DNA of 64,000 nt from Alteromonadaceae bacterium 2753L.S.0a.02. Lineage in GTDB: Bacteria > Pseudomonadota > Gammaproteobacteria > Pseudomonadales > Cellvibrionaceae. Where the stretch lies: the NCBI GenBank assembly GCA_007827375.1, contig VISH01000002.1:2443001-2507000 (forward strand). Direction: 5' to 3'. Positions 24,301-32,463 of this stretch are shown piece after piece; position 1 is the stretch's first letter, and every line of letters starts with the position of its first letter. The translations under genes were made by a program, and so were the position numbers. Under the pieces are notes generated by a model. The model did no database searches, was not told the DNA's origin, and was given only the letters and a program-made list of their open reading frames with translations.

Positions 24301-24829
24301 CAATAAGCGCGCCGCGCACCGCGAATTCACCGTGCTGAAACACATTATCAACATGGGTGTAGCCGGAATCGATTAATTTTTGTCGAAAACTTTCGCGCTC
24401 CAATGTGTCGTGAAGCCTGAGTACCAGGCTACGCGAAAGGATAAATTCCGCTGGGGGTAAACATTGCATCAGTGTCGAAGAAGCGACAACGATGATGCAA
24501 TTGTCGGTTGCGTGCATACGGTAAAGGCAGCGCATGCGTTCTGAAATAATATCCTGGTGCGGTGAAAAGCTATCGTAGGGGAGCGTTTCCCAATCATTGA
24601 ACAGATAGACCTTTTCCCCCCCGGAGTCGCCCTTTAAAAAGGCATTGATGTCGCGCTTAAAGGTTTCAGCGCTTGCCATATCTGGTGTAATCACCAGACA
24701 GTTTCCGCTAAACTTGCGTGCGGCGCTCGCGATTGCCAACGCGCTGCCAGATGTTCCCATTAACTGCCCCCAGCTGCGTTTGTCTCTGCTGCGTTGGGGT
24801 AGCTGTGGTGTGAGTTCAGTGTGCTTCAT
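21356..24829 (-). CDS. mfd: Transcription-repair coupling factor
   Basis: A 1157-residue Mfd (E. coli 1148). In order: UvrB-like domains 1-3 (from about residue 20, SGSALAIASAARKF), the RNA-polymerase-interacting domain (LKPGAPVVHMEHGVGRYKGL), and the RecG-like translocase with Walker A GDVGFGKTEVAMRAAF, DEEH box IIDEEHRFGV and TATPIPRTL. The TRG motif region and a C-terminal autoinhibitory domain (about 1000-1157) follow. It removes RNA polymerase stalled at lesions and recruits UvrA. The ATG at 24829 starts MKHTELTPQLPQRS and gives the family length, so a longer open frame upstream was rejected. Confidence 0.96.
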   Translation of the reverse strand: MKHTELTPQLPQRSRDKRSWGQLMGTSGSALAIASAARKFSGNCLVITPDMASAETFKRDINAFLKGDSGGEKVYLFNDWETLPYDSFSPHQDIISERMRCLYRMHATDNCIIVVASSTLMQCLPPAEFILSRSLVLRLHDTLERESFRQKLIDSGYTHVDNVFQHGEFAVRGALIDVYPMGSRAAYRIELFDDCVDSLREFDPETQRTITQVESIELLPGKEFPLDKAGISAFKGRWHEAFDVDHTACPVYQDISSGLSPAGIEYYLPLFFEQTATLVDYLPSNPENTLLFVHEQVPKAIETMWRDIEARYESRCGDRERPILPPHRAFHPVDKIYSALKPYPRVTLHLQAAAEGGGVHNLPLAPSPALAIDNKAHNPLHLVENFLLSSDKRVLFCAESSGRKETLKEQLQKIAVTPDEVDSISAFLNTDCALAITVADITTTVNSNNPSFILIAEEQLFGNRIQQKRRRTKTSDEADGIIKNLTELKPGAPVVHMEHGVGRYKGLQTIEHDGQADEFLVLAYADDTKLYVPVANLHLISRYSGADESLAPLHRLGSETWQKAKRKAAEQIRDVAAELLEIYAKRKARKGFSYSNPKEAYQQFSAGFPFEETPDQEAAIAAVREDMLSAQPMDRLVCGDVGFGKTEVAMRAAFIAVQNSKQVAVLVPTTLLAQQHFDNFKDRFADWPINVEVVSRFRSQKETTDIQKRLENGKVDIIIGTHKLIQADMKYANLGLVIIDEEHRFGVRQKETLKAMRTEVDILTLTATPIPRTLNMSMNGIRDLSIIATPPAKRLSVKTFVRESDENLIKEAILREILRGGQVYLLHNEVSTINRRAEELQALVPEARIGIGHGQMRERELESVMSDFYHKRFNILVCTTIIETGIDVPTANTIVIERADKFGLAQLHQLRGRVGRSHHQAYAYLMTPHKKAMTADALKRLEAIAEAQDLGAGFTLASHDLEIRGAGELLGDEQSGQMHAIGFSLYMDMLDRAVKAIREGKTIDLDKPEQSGVEINLRIPALIPDDYLPDVHTRLILYKRLASVQTEDALNELQVEMIDRFGLFPEPIKNLFRQTRIRFQAEQMGITKVEASRQGGKLEFASETQVDPLTIVKLVQKLPQHYRLEGANQLKFLFDMDDNESRITTVNNVLQQLQQAS

Positions 24830-25323
24830 TTTATACCGCTGTGGTTTGGGGGCGGCTATTTTAGCTGTCTTTCCCAAAGGGCGACAGGCATAAGGAAATA
24901 GATACAGGCTATTGTTTGAGCGAAACCAGTTGTCAGGTTGGTTTTTATACTTTCGGTTAAAAAGCGTTCGAAAAAACAACGGCTTATTTACTTTTTTTTC
25001 ACTCGGTGACTGGCGTTGCCCGAGTCTCATCCTTATAATTGGCGCGATTTTTTCAAGGCCTTTGAGTGCCGCCCGTGCTGATATGCACGCCAGATTCCGC
25101 CAATGAATATTTTTTCGCCAGAATGAACTATTCTGTGCTTGTACTCGGCGATGGGCTGACAACGTGCTAGTTGGGCAATGCACCGTTCCATTTGCTGATG
25201 CCCGTTCTGGGGTATGCGATAGGTAGAACAGGTAGTAACAGTTTTTAGCGCAACGACGCATAGTCGCGGCGCAAACATTTTCCAAAAACCAACTCATCTT
25301 AATCTCTAAACTAGGCAAGACGT
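24830..25323. other. Divergent intergenic region between mfd and nqrA
   Basis: About 490 bp that must hold the divergent promoters for mfd and the nqr operon. Open frames here lack ribosome binding sites and protein-like composition. No clear sigma-70 pair, operator or terminator was recognised. Confidence 0.5.
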
Positions 25324-26661
25324 ATGATCAAGATCCGTCGCGGATTGGATTTACCTATAACCGGGGAACCCCGGCAATCCATTGAAGATGGCCCTTCGAT
25401 TCGCTCTGTCGCTGTTATTGGGTTTGATTACCACGGTATGAAACCAACGATGGCTGTGCAGGTCGGCGATAAGGTTAAAAAAGGGCAACTCCTGTTCACT
25501 GATAAAAAAACAGAAGGCGTGTGTTATACAGCACCTGCAGCGGGCACGGTTTCGGCCGTGAACCGTGGCTACCAGCGTGTACTGCAATCGGTGGTTATCG
25601 ATGTTGAAGGCGATGAAGCTGAAATATTCGATACTTACGCCGAAGGCGATCTGGTCAAGCTGGCTCGACAGCAGGTGGTCGATAACCTTGTGAAGTCCGG
25701 GCTCTGGACTGCACTGCGCACTCGCCCTTTCAGCAAGGTACCCGCACTGGATGGCACCCCTAGTGCGATCTTCGTCAGCCTTATGGATACCAATCCTTTG
25801 GCTGCCGACCCGACACTGGTGGTTAACGAACAGTCGCAAAGCTTTATCAATGGCCTCACCGTTCTGAGTAAATTGACCGAAGGTAAGGTATTCGTATGCC
25901 ACAAACCGGGTATCAGTGTGCCTCAAGCGGCCTGCGCGACCTATGAAACCTTCGATGGGGTTCATCCTGCCGGTAATGTGGGAACCCATATCCATTACCT
26001 CGCACCAGTTAGCGCCGAGCGATTTGTTTGGTCCGTTGGCTATCAGGACGTGATTGCGATTGGCGATCTGTTTACCACAGGGACGCTTAACAATAGCCGT
26101 GTGGTGTCGCTGGCTGGTCCGCAAATTGAAAATCCACGTTTGGTACGAACCATTCTGGGTGCCAGCCTCGACGAGCTCACAGCCGGGCAAATGAAATCGG
26201 GTGAAAACCGCATTGTGTCTGGTTCCGTGTTCGGCGGTCGTAACGCCTACGGCCCAACGGCATTTCTAGGTCGTTATCACAACCAGATTACCGTGTTGTT
26301 GGAAGGACGCGAACGTCCCTTCGTTCACTTTATGGTGCCCGGGTTCAACCGTTTTTCTGCGTTGCCAATTTATATTTCCAACTTAATGAAAGGCAAGAAG
26401 TACAGCTTTACCACCTCTTGTAATGGCAGTGAGCGGGCGATGGTACCTACCGGATCGTACGAGGAGGTAATGCCGTTGGATATTTTACCAACGCATTTGC
26501 TGCGTGCGCTGATTGTGGGCGATACCGAAATGGCTCAAAAATTGGGCTGTCTTGAATTGGATGAAGAGGACCTCGCTTTGTGCACCTTTGTATGTTCAGG
26601 TAAATATGAATATGGCCCGATTCTTCGTGATAATTTATCGCGCATTGAGAAGGAGGGCTAA
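25324..26661 (+). CDS. nqrA: Na+-translocating NADH:quinone reductase subunit A
   Basis: A 445-residue peripheral cytoplasmic subunit of Na+-NQR. It starts IKIRRGLDLPITGEP, typical of NqrA, and contains FDYHGMKPTMAVQVGDKVKKGQ, a biotinyl/lipoyl-like fold shared with RnfC. NqrA contributes to the quinone site region but binds no flavin itself. It is the first of a compact nqrABCDEF-apbE-nqrM operon. nqrB starts 3 nt after the stop. Confidence 0.97.
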   Translation: MIKIRRGLDLPITGEPRQSIEDGPSIRSVAVIGFDYHGMKPTMAVQVGDKVKKGQLLFTDKKTEGVCYTAPAAGTVSAVNRGYQRVLQSVVIDVEGDEAEIFDTYAEGDLVKLARQQVVDNLVKSGLWTALRTRPFSKVPALDGTPSAIFVSLMDTNPLAADPTLVVNEQSQSFINGLTVLSKLTEGKVFVCHKPGISVPQAACATYETFDGVHPAGNVGTHIHYLAPVSAERFVWSVGYQDVIAIGDLFTTGTLNNSRVVSLAGPQIENPRLVRTILGASLDELTAGQMKSGENRIVSGSVFGGRNAYGPTAFLGRYHNQITVLLEGRERPFVHFMVPGFNRFSALPIYISNLMKGKKYSFTTSCNGSERAMVPTGSYEEVMPLDILPTHLLRALIVGDTEMAQKLGCLELDEEDLALCTFVCSGKYEYGPILRDNLSRIEKEG

Positions 26662-26664
26662 TAG

Positions 26665-27870
26665 GTGAAAGTATTACGTAATTTTCTGGATAGCCTGGAA
26701 CCTCATTTTCACAAGGGCGGTAAGCTCGAAAAATGGTACGCGCTCTACGAAGCAGCCGACACCATTTTTTACCAACCCAACGACGTAACAAAAACTACGG
26801 CACACGTGCGTGATGGTATCGACCTGAAAAGGGTAATGATTACTGTGTGGTTATGTGTGTTTCCCGCCATGTTCTACGGCATGTACAACGTTGGTTGGCA
26901 AGCAAACACGATTCTCGCCGATATGGGCGCTACCGGTATCGATGGTTGGCATGGTGCAATCATTAGCTTGCTGGCTGGTCACGACCCTAGCAGCATTTGG
27001 GACAACCTCATTTACGGTGCTGTGTTTTTCCTCCCCATCTATTTGGTGGTATTCGCAGTAGGTGGTTTCTGGGAAGTATTGTTCGCGATGAAGCGTGGCC
27101 ACGAAATTAACGAAGGTTTTTTCGTGACTTCTATCCTGTTCGCGCTGACCTGCCCACCAAGCATTCCACTGTGGCAGGCCGCTTTGGGCATTAGTTTTGG
27201 CGTGGTGCTGGGTAAAGAAGTCTTTGGTGGCACTGGTAAAAATTTCTTAAACCCGGCGCTTACCGGCCGAGCCTTCCTGTTCTTCGCTTATCCGGCCTCT
27301 ATGTCGGGTGACGCTGTTTGGACCGCAGTTGACGGCTACACCGGTGCTACGGCGCTTTCGGTTGCCGCCCAACAAGGTATGGATGCGCTTTACTCGCATA
27401 TGAGCTGGCTCGATGCTTTCTTTGGCAAAATGCAGGGTTCCATTGGTGAAACTTCAACTCTGGCTCTGTTGCTTGGCGGTGCGGTACTACTGATTACCCG
27501 AATCGCAGCGATGCGCATCGTATTGGGTGTCATTATTGGCACTATCCTCACAACGCTGTTGTACAACGCCGTGGGTAATGCAGATTCCAACCCCATGTTC
27601 GCCATGCCTTTCTGGTGGCACATGGTTCTCGGTGGTTATGCATTCGGATTGTTCTTTATGGCAACCGACCCGGTTTCTGCCTCCATGACCAATGCTGGTA
27701 AATGGTGGTTTGGTGGATTGATTGGTTTTATGGTGATTACCATTCGTGTGGTTAACCCGGCCTTCCCCGAAGGCATGATGTTGGCCATTCTCTTCGGTAA
27801 CTTGTTTGCACCGCTGATCGACCACTTTGTTGTTCAATCAAACATCAAGCGGAGGTTAGCACGTGGCTAA
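26665..27870 (+). CDS. nqrB: Na+-NQR subunit B (covalent FMN and riboflavin-binding membrane subunit)
   Basis: A 401-residue polytopic subunit starting at GTG behind AAGGAGG. The FMN attachment motif is visible as DGYTGATAL; the Thr of S/T-G-A-T carries FMN by phosphoester linkage. The membrane core includes about ten helices (for example IGFMVITIRVV). NqrB forms most of the sodium path and ubiquinone site. It overlaps nqrC by 8 nt. Confidence 0.97.
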   Translation: MKVLRNFLDSLEPHFHKGGKLEKWYALYEAADTIFYQPNDVTKTTAHVRDGIDLKRVMITVWLCVFPAMFYGMYNVGWQANTILADMGATGIDGWHGAIISLLAGHDPSSIWDNLIYGAVFFLPIYLVVFAVGGFWEVLFAMKRGHEINEGFFVTSILFALTCPPSIPLWQAALGISFGVVLGKEVFGGTGKNFLNPALTGRAFLFFAYPASMSGDAVWTAVDGYTGATALSVAAQQGMDALYSHMSWLDAFFGKMQGSIGETSTLALLLGGAVLLITRIAAMRIVLGVIIGTILTTLLYNAVGNADSNPMFAMPFWWHMVLGGYAFGLFFMATDPVSASMTNAGKWWFGGLIGFMVITIRVVNPAFPEGMMLAILFGNLFAPLIDHFVVQSNIKRRLARG

Positions 27871-28636
27871 TAACGATACGATTAAGAAAACCATAACGGT
27901 TGCTCTGCTGCTGTGTATCGTGTGCTCAGTAGTTGTTTCCACCGCATCTGTGGTACTCAAACCTGCCCAGATCGCCAACAAGCAAATTGATTTCAAGCGC
28001 AATATTTTGGCGGCTGCCGGGTTGCTCGACCCCAGTAAGAGTGTGGAAGAGCAGTTTTCTCAGGTCGAAACCAAAATTGTCGATCTGGAAACAGGCAAAT
28101 TCACCAGCGAGATAGACCCTAAATCATTTGATCAGCGAAAGTCTGTAAAAGATCCGAAACTATCCGATGCATTACCGGGTGAAGAAGATATCGCTGGGCT
28201 TTCTCGCCGTGAGAAATACGCCAAGGTTTATTTGGTGAAAGACAGCGGCGGCTTGAAAACTGTAATACTGCCAATTTCTGGTTACGGTTTGTGGGGTACG
28301 CTTTACGGCTTCCTTGCCATTGAAGCAGATATGAACACCGTTGTTGGTTTGGGGTATTACGATCACAAAGAAACTCCAGGGCTGGGTGCCGAAGTGGATA
28401 ACCCACATTGGAAGTCTTTATGGCAGGGTAAAAAACTCTACAGCGCCGATGGTTCAGTGGCGATCTCCATTATCAAAGGCAGTGTTGGCCCGGGTACACC
28501 CGATGCCGAGCACAAAGTTGATGGATTGTCAGGCGCAACCTTAACCAGTGTTGGTGTAGATCACATGATGAAATTTTGGTTGGGTGAGAACGGTTACAAG
28601 CCGTTTCTCGATAACCTGAAGGCGGGGGAGGCCTAA
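27863..28636 (+). CDS. nqrC: Na+-NQR subunit C (covalent FMN)
   Basis: A 257-residue subunit starting at GTG within the nqrB end, preceded by GGAGG. A single N-terminal transmembrane helix (TVALLLCIVCSVVVSTASV) anchors a periplasmic FMN-binding domain. The flavinylation motif is DGLSGATLTSVGV, in which the second Thr is the FMN acceptor modified by ApbE. GLGAEVDNPHW is the conserved flavin-site segment. Confidence 0.97.
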   Translation: MANNDTIKKTITVALLLCIVCSVVVSTASVVLKPAQIANKQIDFKRNILAAAGLLDPSKSVEEQFSQVETKIVDLETGKFTSEIDPKSFDQRKSVKDPKLSDALPGEEDIAGLSRREKYAKVYLVKDSGGLKTVILPISGYGLWGTLYGFLAIEADMNTVVGLGYYDHKETPGLGAEVDNPHWKSLWQGKKLYSADGSVAISIIKGSVGPGTPDAEHKVDGLSGATLTSVGVDHMMKFWLGENGYKPFLDNLKAGEA

Positions 28637-28639
28637 GCC

Positions 28640-29299
28640 ATGAAAGTTAAAGAGCTTTTATTTAAGCCAATTCTCGACAATAACCCCATCGGTTTACAGA
28701 TTCTTGGTATTTGTTCAGCGTTGGCGGTTACGAGCAGTATGAAAGTGACCTTGGTAATGTGCATTGCACTTACCGTGGTAACCACATTCTCAAATTTTTT
28801 CGTGTCGATTATTCGAAACCAGATTCCTAGTAACATTCGAATTATTGCGCAGATGACTGTTATCGCTTCCTTGGTAATTTTGGTTGATCAGGTATTGAAA
28901 GCTGTTGCTTACGATATCAGTAAACAACTTTCGGTATTTGTTGGTTTGATTATTACCAACTGTATCGTTATGGGACGTGCTGAAGCATTTGCCATGAAAA
29001 ACCCTCCAGTTGCCAGTGCACTCGATGGTTTTGGAAATGGTTTGGGTTACAGCGCCATGTTGATTGCCTTGGCGGTGGTGCGCGAACTTTTCGGCGCGGG
29101 CGCACTGTTTGGTGTGGAAATTATGAAGACTGTAAACAACGGCGGTTGGTATGTGCCTAACGGTATTTTATTGCTACCGCCCAGCGCCTTCTTCCTGATC
29201 GGCTTGTACATATGGGCGATCCGATCCTTTAAGAAAGAACAGGAAGAAAAAGCAGAGTTTAAAATTGCGCCCAATTCTAAAGCGCAGGAGGCAGTGTAA
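28640..29299 (+). CDS. nqrD: Na+-NQR subunit D
   Basis: A 219-residue integral membrane subunit with six helices, homologous to NqrE and RnfE. VFVGLIITNCIVMGRAEAFA contains the conserved Asn-Cys-x-x-x-G motif whose Cys helps ligate the intramembrane iron centre shared with NqrE. Its stop overlaps the nqrE start (TAATG). Confidence 0.96.
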   Translation: MKVKELLFKPILDNNPIGLQILGICSALAVTSSMKVTLVMCIALTVVTTFSNFFVSIIRNQIPSNIRIIAQMTVIASLVILVDQVLKAVAYDISKQLSVFVGLIITNCIVMGRAEAFAMKNPPVASALDGFGNGLGYSAMLIALAVVRELFGAGALFGVEIMKTVNNGGWYVPNGILLLPPSAFFLIGLYIWAIRSFKKEQEEKAEFKIAPNSKAQEAV

Positions 29300-29907
29300 T
29301 GGCCGATTTGATTGCATTATTTGTTCGCTCCGTATTTATTGAAAATATGGCGCTGGCGTTCTTCCTGGGTATGTGTACTTTTTTGGCAGTGTCCAAAAAA
29401 GTTGATGCCGCTATCGGTTTGGGTATTGCGGTTGTTGTCGTGCAGACCATTACAGTTCCGGTAAATAACCTTCTGTACACCTATTTTCTCGCTGAAGGCG
29501 CGCTTGCCTGGGCGGGTCTGCCGCAAGTGGATCTGAGCTTTCTCGGATTGATCACCTATATTGGTGTGATTGCCGCGCTGGTACAGATTCTCGAAATGTT
29601 CCTCGATAAATACGTGCCGGCGCTCTATAACGCATTGGGCGTTTTCCTGCCGCTGATTACCGTTAACTGCGCCATTCTTGGTGGTTCGCTGTTTATGGTT
29701 GAACGCGACTACAGCTTCCCCGAGAGTGTCGTTTTCGGCGCGGGTTCCGGTGTTGGCTGGGCCTTGGCTATTACCGCACTTGCGGGAATTCGGGAAAAAA
29801 TGAAGTACAGCGATGTGCCCAAAGGTCTTGAGGGGCTCGGCATTACCTTTATTGTGGTTGGTTTGATGTCGCTTGGCTTTATGTCTTTCGGCGGCATTTC
29901 ACTGTAA
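29299..29907 (+). CDS. nqrE: Na+-NQR subunit E
   Basis: A 202-residue six-helix subunit, related to NqrD in inverted topology. FLGMCTFLAVSKKVDAA and PLITVNCAILGG carry the paired cysteines that, with those of NqrD, bind the iron centre carrying electrons across the membrane. It is coupled to nqrD by a one-base overlap and separated by 21 nt from nqrF. Confidence 0.96.
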   Translation: MADLIALFVRSVFIENMALAFFLGMCTFLAVSKKVDAAIGLGIAVVVVQTITVPVNNLLYTYFLAEGALAWAGLPQVDLSFLGLITYIGVIAALVQILEMFLDKYVPALYNALGVFLPLITVNCAILGGSLFMVERDYSFPESVVFGAGSGVGWALAITALAGIREKMKYSDVPKGLEGLGITFIVVGLMSLGFMSFGGISL

Positions 29908-29928
29908 CCAGCGAGGAAAAAACAGAAC

Positions 29929-31152
29929 ATGAATATTGAAATTATTCTTGGCGTAGTCATGTTCACCGTTGTGGTGCTGGCGCTGGTGGGAATTATTCTC
30001 GGCGCGCGCTCTAAGTTGGTGAACAGTGGCGATGTCAGTATTGAAATCAATGGTGAAAAAACCATTACCGTTCCGGCGGGTGGCAAGTTGTTGCAAACCC
30101 TGGCGGCTAACAATTTATTTTTGGCTTCTGCATGTGGCGGTGGCGGTACTTGTGCACAGTGTAAATGTAAAGTGTTTGAAGGTGGCGGTTCCATGTTGCC
30201 AACTGAAGAATCGCATTTTACCAAGCGCGATGAACGAGATGGCTGGCGTTTAAGCTGCCAGGTCGCCGTCAAGCAGGACATGAAAATTGAGGTTGACGAA
30301 GAAGTCTTCGGTGTTAAGCAGTGGGAATGCACCGTGGAATCCAATCCCAATGTTGCTACCTTTATCAAAGAGCTGACTCTGCGTTTGCCTGAAGGTGAAA
30401 ACGTTGATTTTCGGGCTGGTGGTTATGTGCAATTGGAGTGTCCGCCACATCATGTAAAATATGCTGATTTTGAAATTGAAGAAGAGTATCGCGGCGATTG
30501 GGAACGCTTCGGGTTTTTTAACTTGGAATCCAAGGTAAACGAACCTGTTATTCGCGCCTACTCGATGGCCAATTACCCAGAAGAAAAGGGTGTTGTTAAG
30601 TTCAATATCCGTATTGCTACACCGCCTCCCGGTTCCAAGGGGATTCCCTGTGGACAGATGTCGTCTTTTGTCTTTAATTTAAAACCCGGCGATAAAATTA
30701 CCGTGTACGGGCCCTTCGGCGAATTCTTTGCGAAAGATACTGATGCAGAAATGGTGTTCATTGGTGGTGGTGCTGGAATGGCGCCCATGCGATCTCACAT
30801 TTTCGATCAGCTGCGACGTATAAAAACCGACCGCAAAATGTCCTTCTGGTACGGCGCGCGTTCTTTACGCGAAATGTTTTATCAGGATGAATATGACCAG
30901 CTTGCTGACGAAAACAAGAATTTTACCTGGAACGTAGCGCTCTCTGATCCACAGCCCGAAGACAACTGGACTGGCTACACAGGGTTCATTCATAACGTTC
31001 TGTACGAGAACTATCTGAAAGATCATCCTGCACCAGAAGATTGTGAATTTTATATGTGCGGGCCTCCCATGATGAACGCCGCGGTTATCAAAATGTTGAA
31101 AGATCTTGGGGTGGAAGACGACAACATTCTGTTGGATGATTTTGGAGGCTAA
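29929..31152 (+). CDS. nqrF: Na+-NQR subunit F (NADH dehydrogenase, 2Fe-2S, FAD)
   Basis: A 407-residue entry subunit. One N-terminal helix (IILGVVMFTVVVLALVGIIL) anchors a ferredoxin domain with CGGGGTCAQCKC plus a downstream Cys (SCQ). An FAD-binding domain (RAYSMANYPEE) and an NADH-binding domain (FIGGGAGMAPMRSHI, CGPPMMNAAV) follow. The protein ends with the conserved LLDDFGG. It oxidises NADH and passes electrons to the 2Fe-2S cluster and onward to the flavins of NqrC and NqrB. Confidence 0.97.
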   Translation: MNIEIILGVVMFTVVVLALVGIILGARSKLVNSGDVSIEINGEKTITVPAGGKLLQTLAANNLFLASACGGGGTCAQCKCKVFEGGGSMLPTEESHFTKRDERDGWRLSCQVAVKQDMKIEVDEEVFGVKQWECTVESNPNVATFIKELTLRLPEGENVDFRAGGYVQLECPPHHVKYADFEIEEEYRGDWERFGFFNLESKVNEPVIRAYSMANYPEEKGVVKFNIRIATPPPGSKGIPCGQMSSFVFNLKPGDKITVYGPFGEFFAKDTDAEMVFIGGGAGMAPMRSHIFDQLRRIKTDRKMSFWYGARSLREMFYQDEYDQLADENKNFTWNVALSDPQPEDNWTGYTGFIHNVLYENYLKDHPAPEDCEFYMCGPPMMNAAVIKMLKDLGVEDDNILLDDFGG

Positions 31153-31162
31153 TCACCACCAC

Positions 31163-32221
31163 ATGTTTGCAGCCCATCGCTTCATACCAACAATAATCAA
31201 AGCGAGCCCGGTATTACTGGTCTCGCTTTGTTTTTTTATATTGAGTGCCTGCAGTCAACAGGAGCCGCTACGTGTTTTTAAGCTCGAAGGGCGCACCATG
31301 GGCACTACTTACCACATCACCGCGGTTGCGGGTGTTGATGTGAGCGTTTCCGAAACAGCGCTGCAGATGAAAGTCGATAAAGCGCTTGAGGATGTCAATC
31401 AGGTTATGTCGACCTACATTCCTGATTCAGAACTGTCTATGCTCAACCACGAGCCTGTTGGCTCACCCAGGGTCGTATCACCGCAACTGTTCGATATATT
31501 GGTGCTCAGCCGAAAAATCAGTGCGTTTACCGAAGGTGTGTTTGATGTAACAGTCGGTCCGGTTGTGAATCTTTGGGGGTTTGGTCCAGAGGAGATGAAA
31601 GAAAAAGCACCTTCTGAGGCTCAGGTACAACAGGCGTTGGCGCGGGTCGGGTATCAGCACATTGTTTTAGATGATGTACATCAGCAAGTCACCCGGGGTG
31701 CCGATATTTATATAGATTTGTCGGCCATCGCTAAAGGGTACGGCGCAGATGTGATTGCAAATTTGTTTCGTGATGAAGGTATCGCGAACTATATAATTGA
31801 GCTTGGCGGCGAATTGGCTATTTCGGGGACGAACCCTAAAGGCGTCCCCTGGCGTATCGGAATAGAGCAACCCACTTTAGCGCAAACCGGCGTAATGCAG
31901 GCAATATCCATTGAAAGTGGTGGTATTGCAACCTCTGGGGATTATCGTAACTATTTTGAAGTGGATGGCCAACGTTATTCACACACCATAAACCCGTTCA
32001 CCGGCAGGCCAATCACCCATACGCTGGCATCGATAACCTTAGTATCCCGCACTGCAGCGGAAGCCGACGCGCTTGCCACTGCGTTAAATGTTATGGGTCC
32101 GCAAAAAGGCTATGATTTTGCTGTGACGAATGGTCTTGCAGCTTATTTTATTATTCGCGAAGGCGAGTCTTTTATCACTAAGGCATCGCCCGAATTTGAA
32201 CAATACAGGGTAAACTTATGA
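31163..32221 (+). CDS. apbE: FAD:protein FMN transferase
   Basis: A 352-residue lipoprotein. The signal peptide ends in the lipobox LSAC (C-SQQEPLRV). GRTMGTTYHI, SAIAKGYGADVIA, ELGGELAISGTNPKG and SGDYRNYFEVDGQRYSHTINP are ApbE family signatures. It attaches FMN to Thr residues of NqrB and NqrC, and its presence in the nqr operon fits this role. The ATG at 31163 was chosen because an earlier in-frame codon lies inside nqrF. It overlaps nqrM by 4 nt. Confidence 0.95.
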   Translation: MFAAHRFIPTIIKASPVLLVSLCFFILSACSQQEPLRVFKLEGRTMGTTYHITAVAGVDVSVSETALQMKVDKALEDVNQVMSTYIPDSELSMLNHEPVGSPRVVSPQLFDILVLSRKISAFTEGVFDVTVGPVVNLWGFGPEEMKEKAPSEAQVQQALARVGYQHIVLDDVHQQVTRGADIYIDLSAIAKGYGADVIANLFRDEGIANYIIELGGELAISGTNPKGVPWRIGIEQPTLAQTGVMQAISIESGGIATSGDYRNYFEVDGQRYSHTINPFTGRPITHTLASITLVSRTAAEADALATALNVMGPQKGYDFAVTNGLAAYFIIREGESFITKASPEFEQYRVNL

Positions 32222-32460
32222 TTGTTTATTTACTCGCTTTTTTAGTACTGGTACTCGTTGTCACCGGCATGTCTGTTGGCGTAATTTTTAGTAACAAACC
32301 CATTAAAGGTTCCTGCGGTGGCCTGAGCGCTATTGGAATTGACGGCACCTGTGAAATTTGCGGTGGCGATGCTGAAAAGTGTGAAGAAGAGCAGGAGCGA
32401 CGTGCGTCGCAAACCAAAGAGGCCTCACCAGATCTGTTTTACGATGCGAGCGCTAAATAA
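32218..32460 (+). CDS. nqrM: Na+-NQR maturation factor NqrM (DUF539)
   Basis: An 80-residue protein with one N-terminal transmembrane helix followed by a Cys-rich segment: SCGGLSAIGIDGTCEICGGD. These cysteines are the hallmark of NqrM, proposed to deliver iron to the NqrD/NqrE centre. It overlaps apbE by 4 nt and is followed 3 nt later by sthA. Confidence 0.93.
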   Translation: MIVYLLAFLVLVLVVTGMSVGVIFSNKPIKGSCGGLSAIGIDGTCEICGGDAEKCEEEQERRASQTKEASPDLFYDASAK

Positions 32461-32463
32461 GTT

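Noticed and set aside
24830..25318. N-terminal extension of mfd to about 1320 residues
   Set aside because: Family members start at the MKHTEL position (24829). The upstream residues look like translated non-coding DNA.
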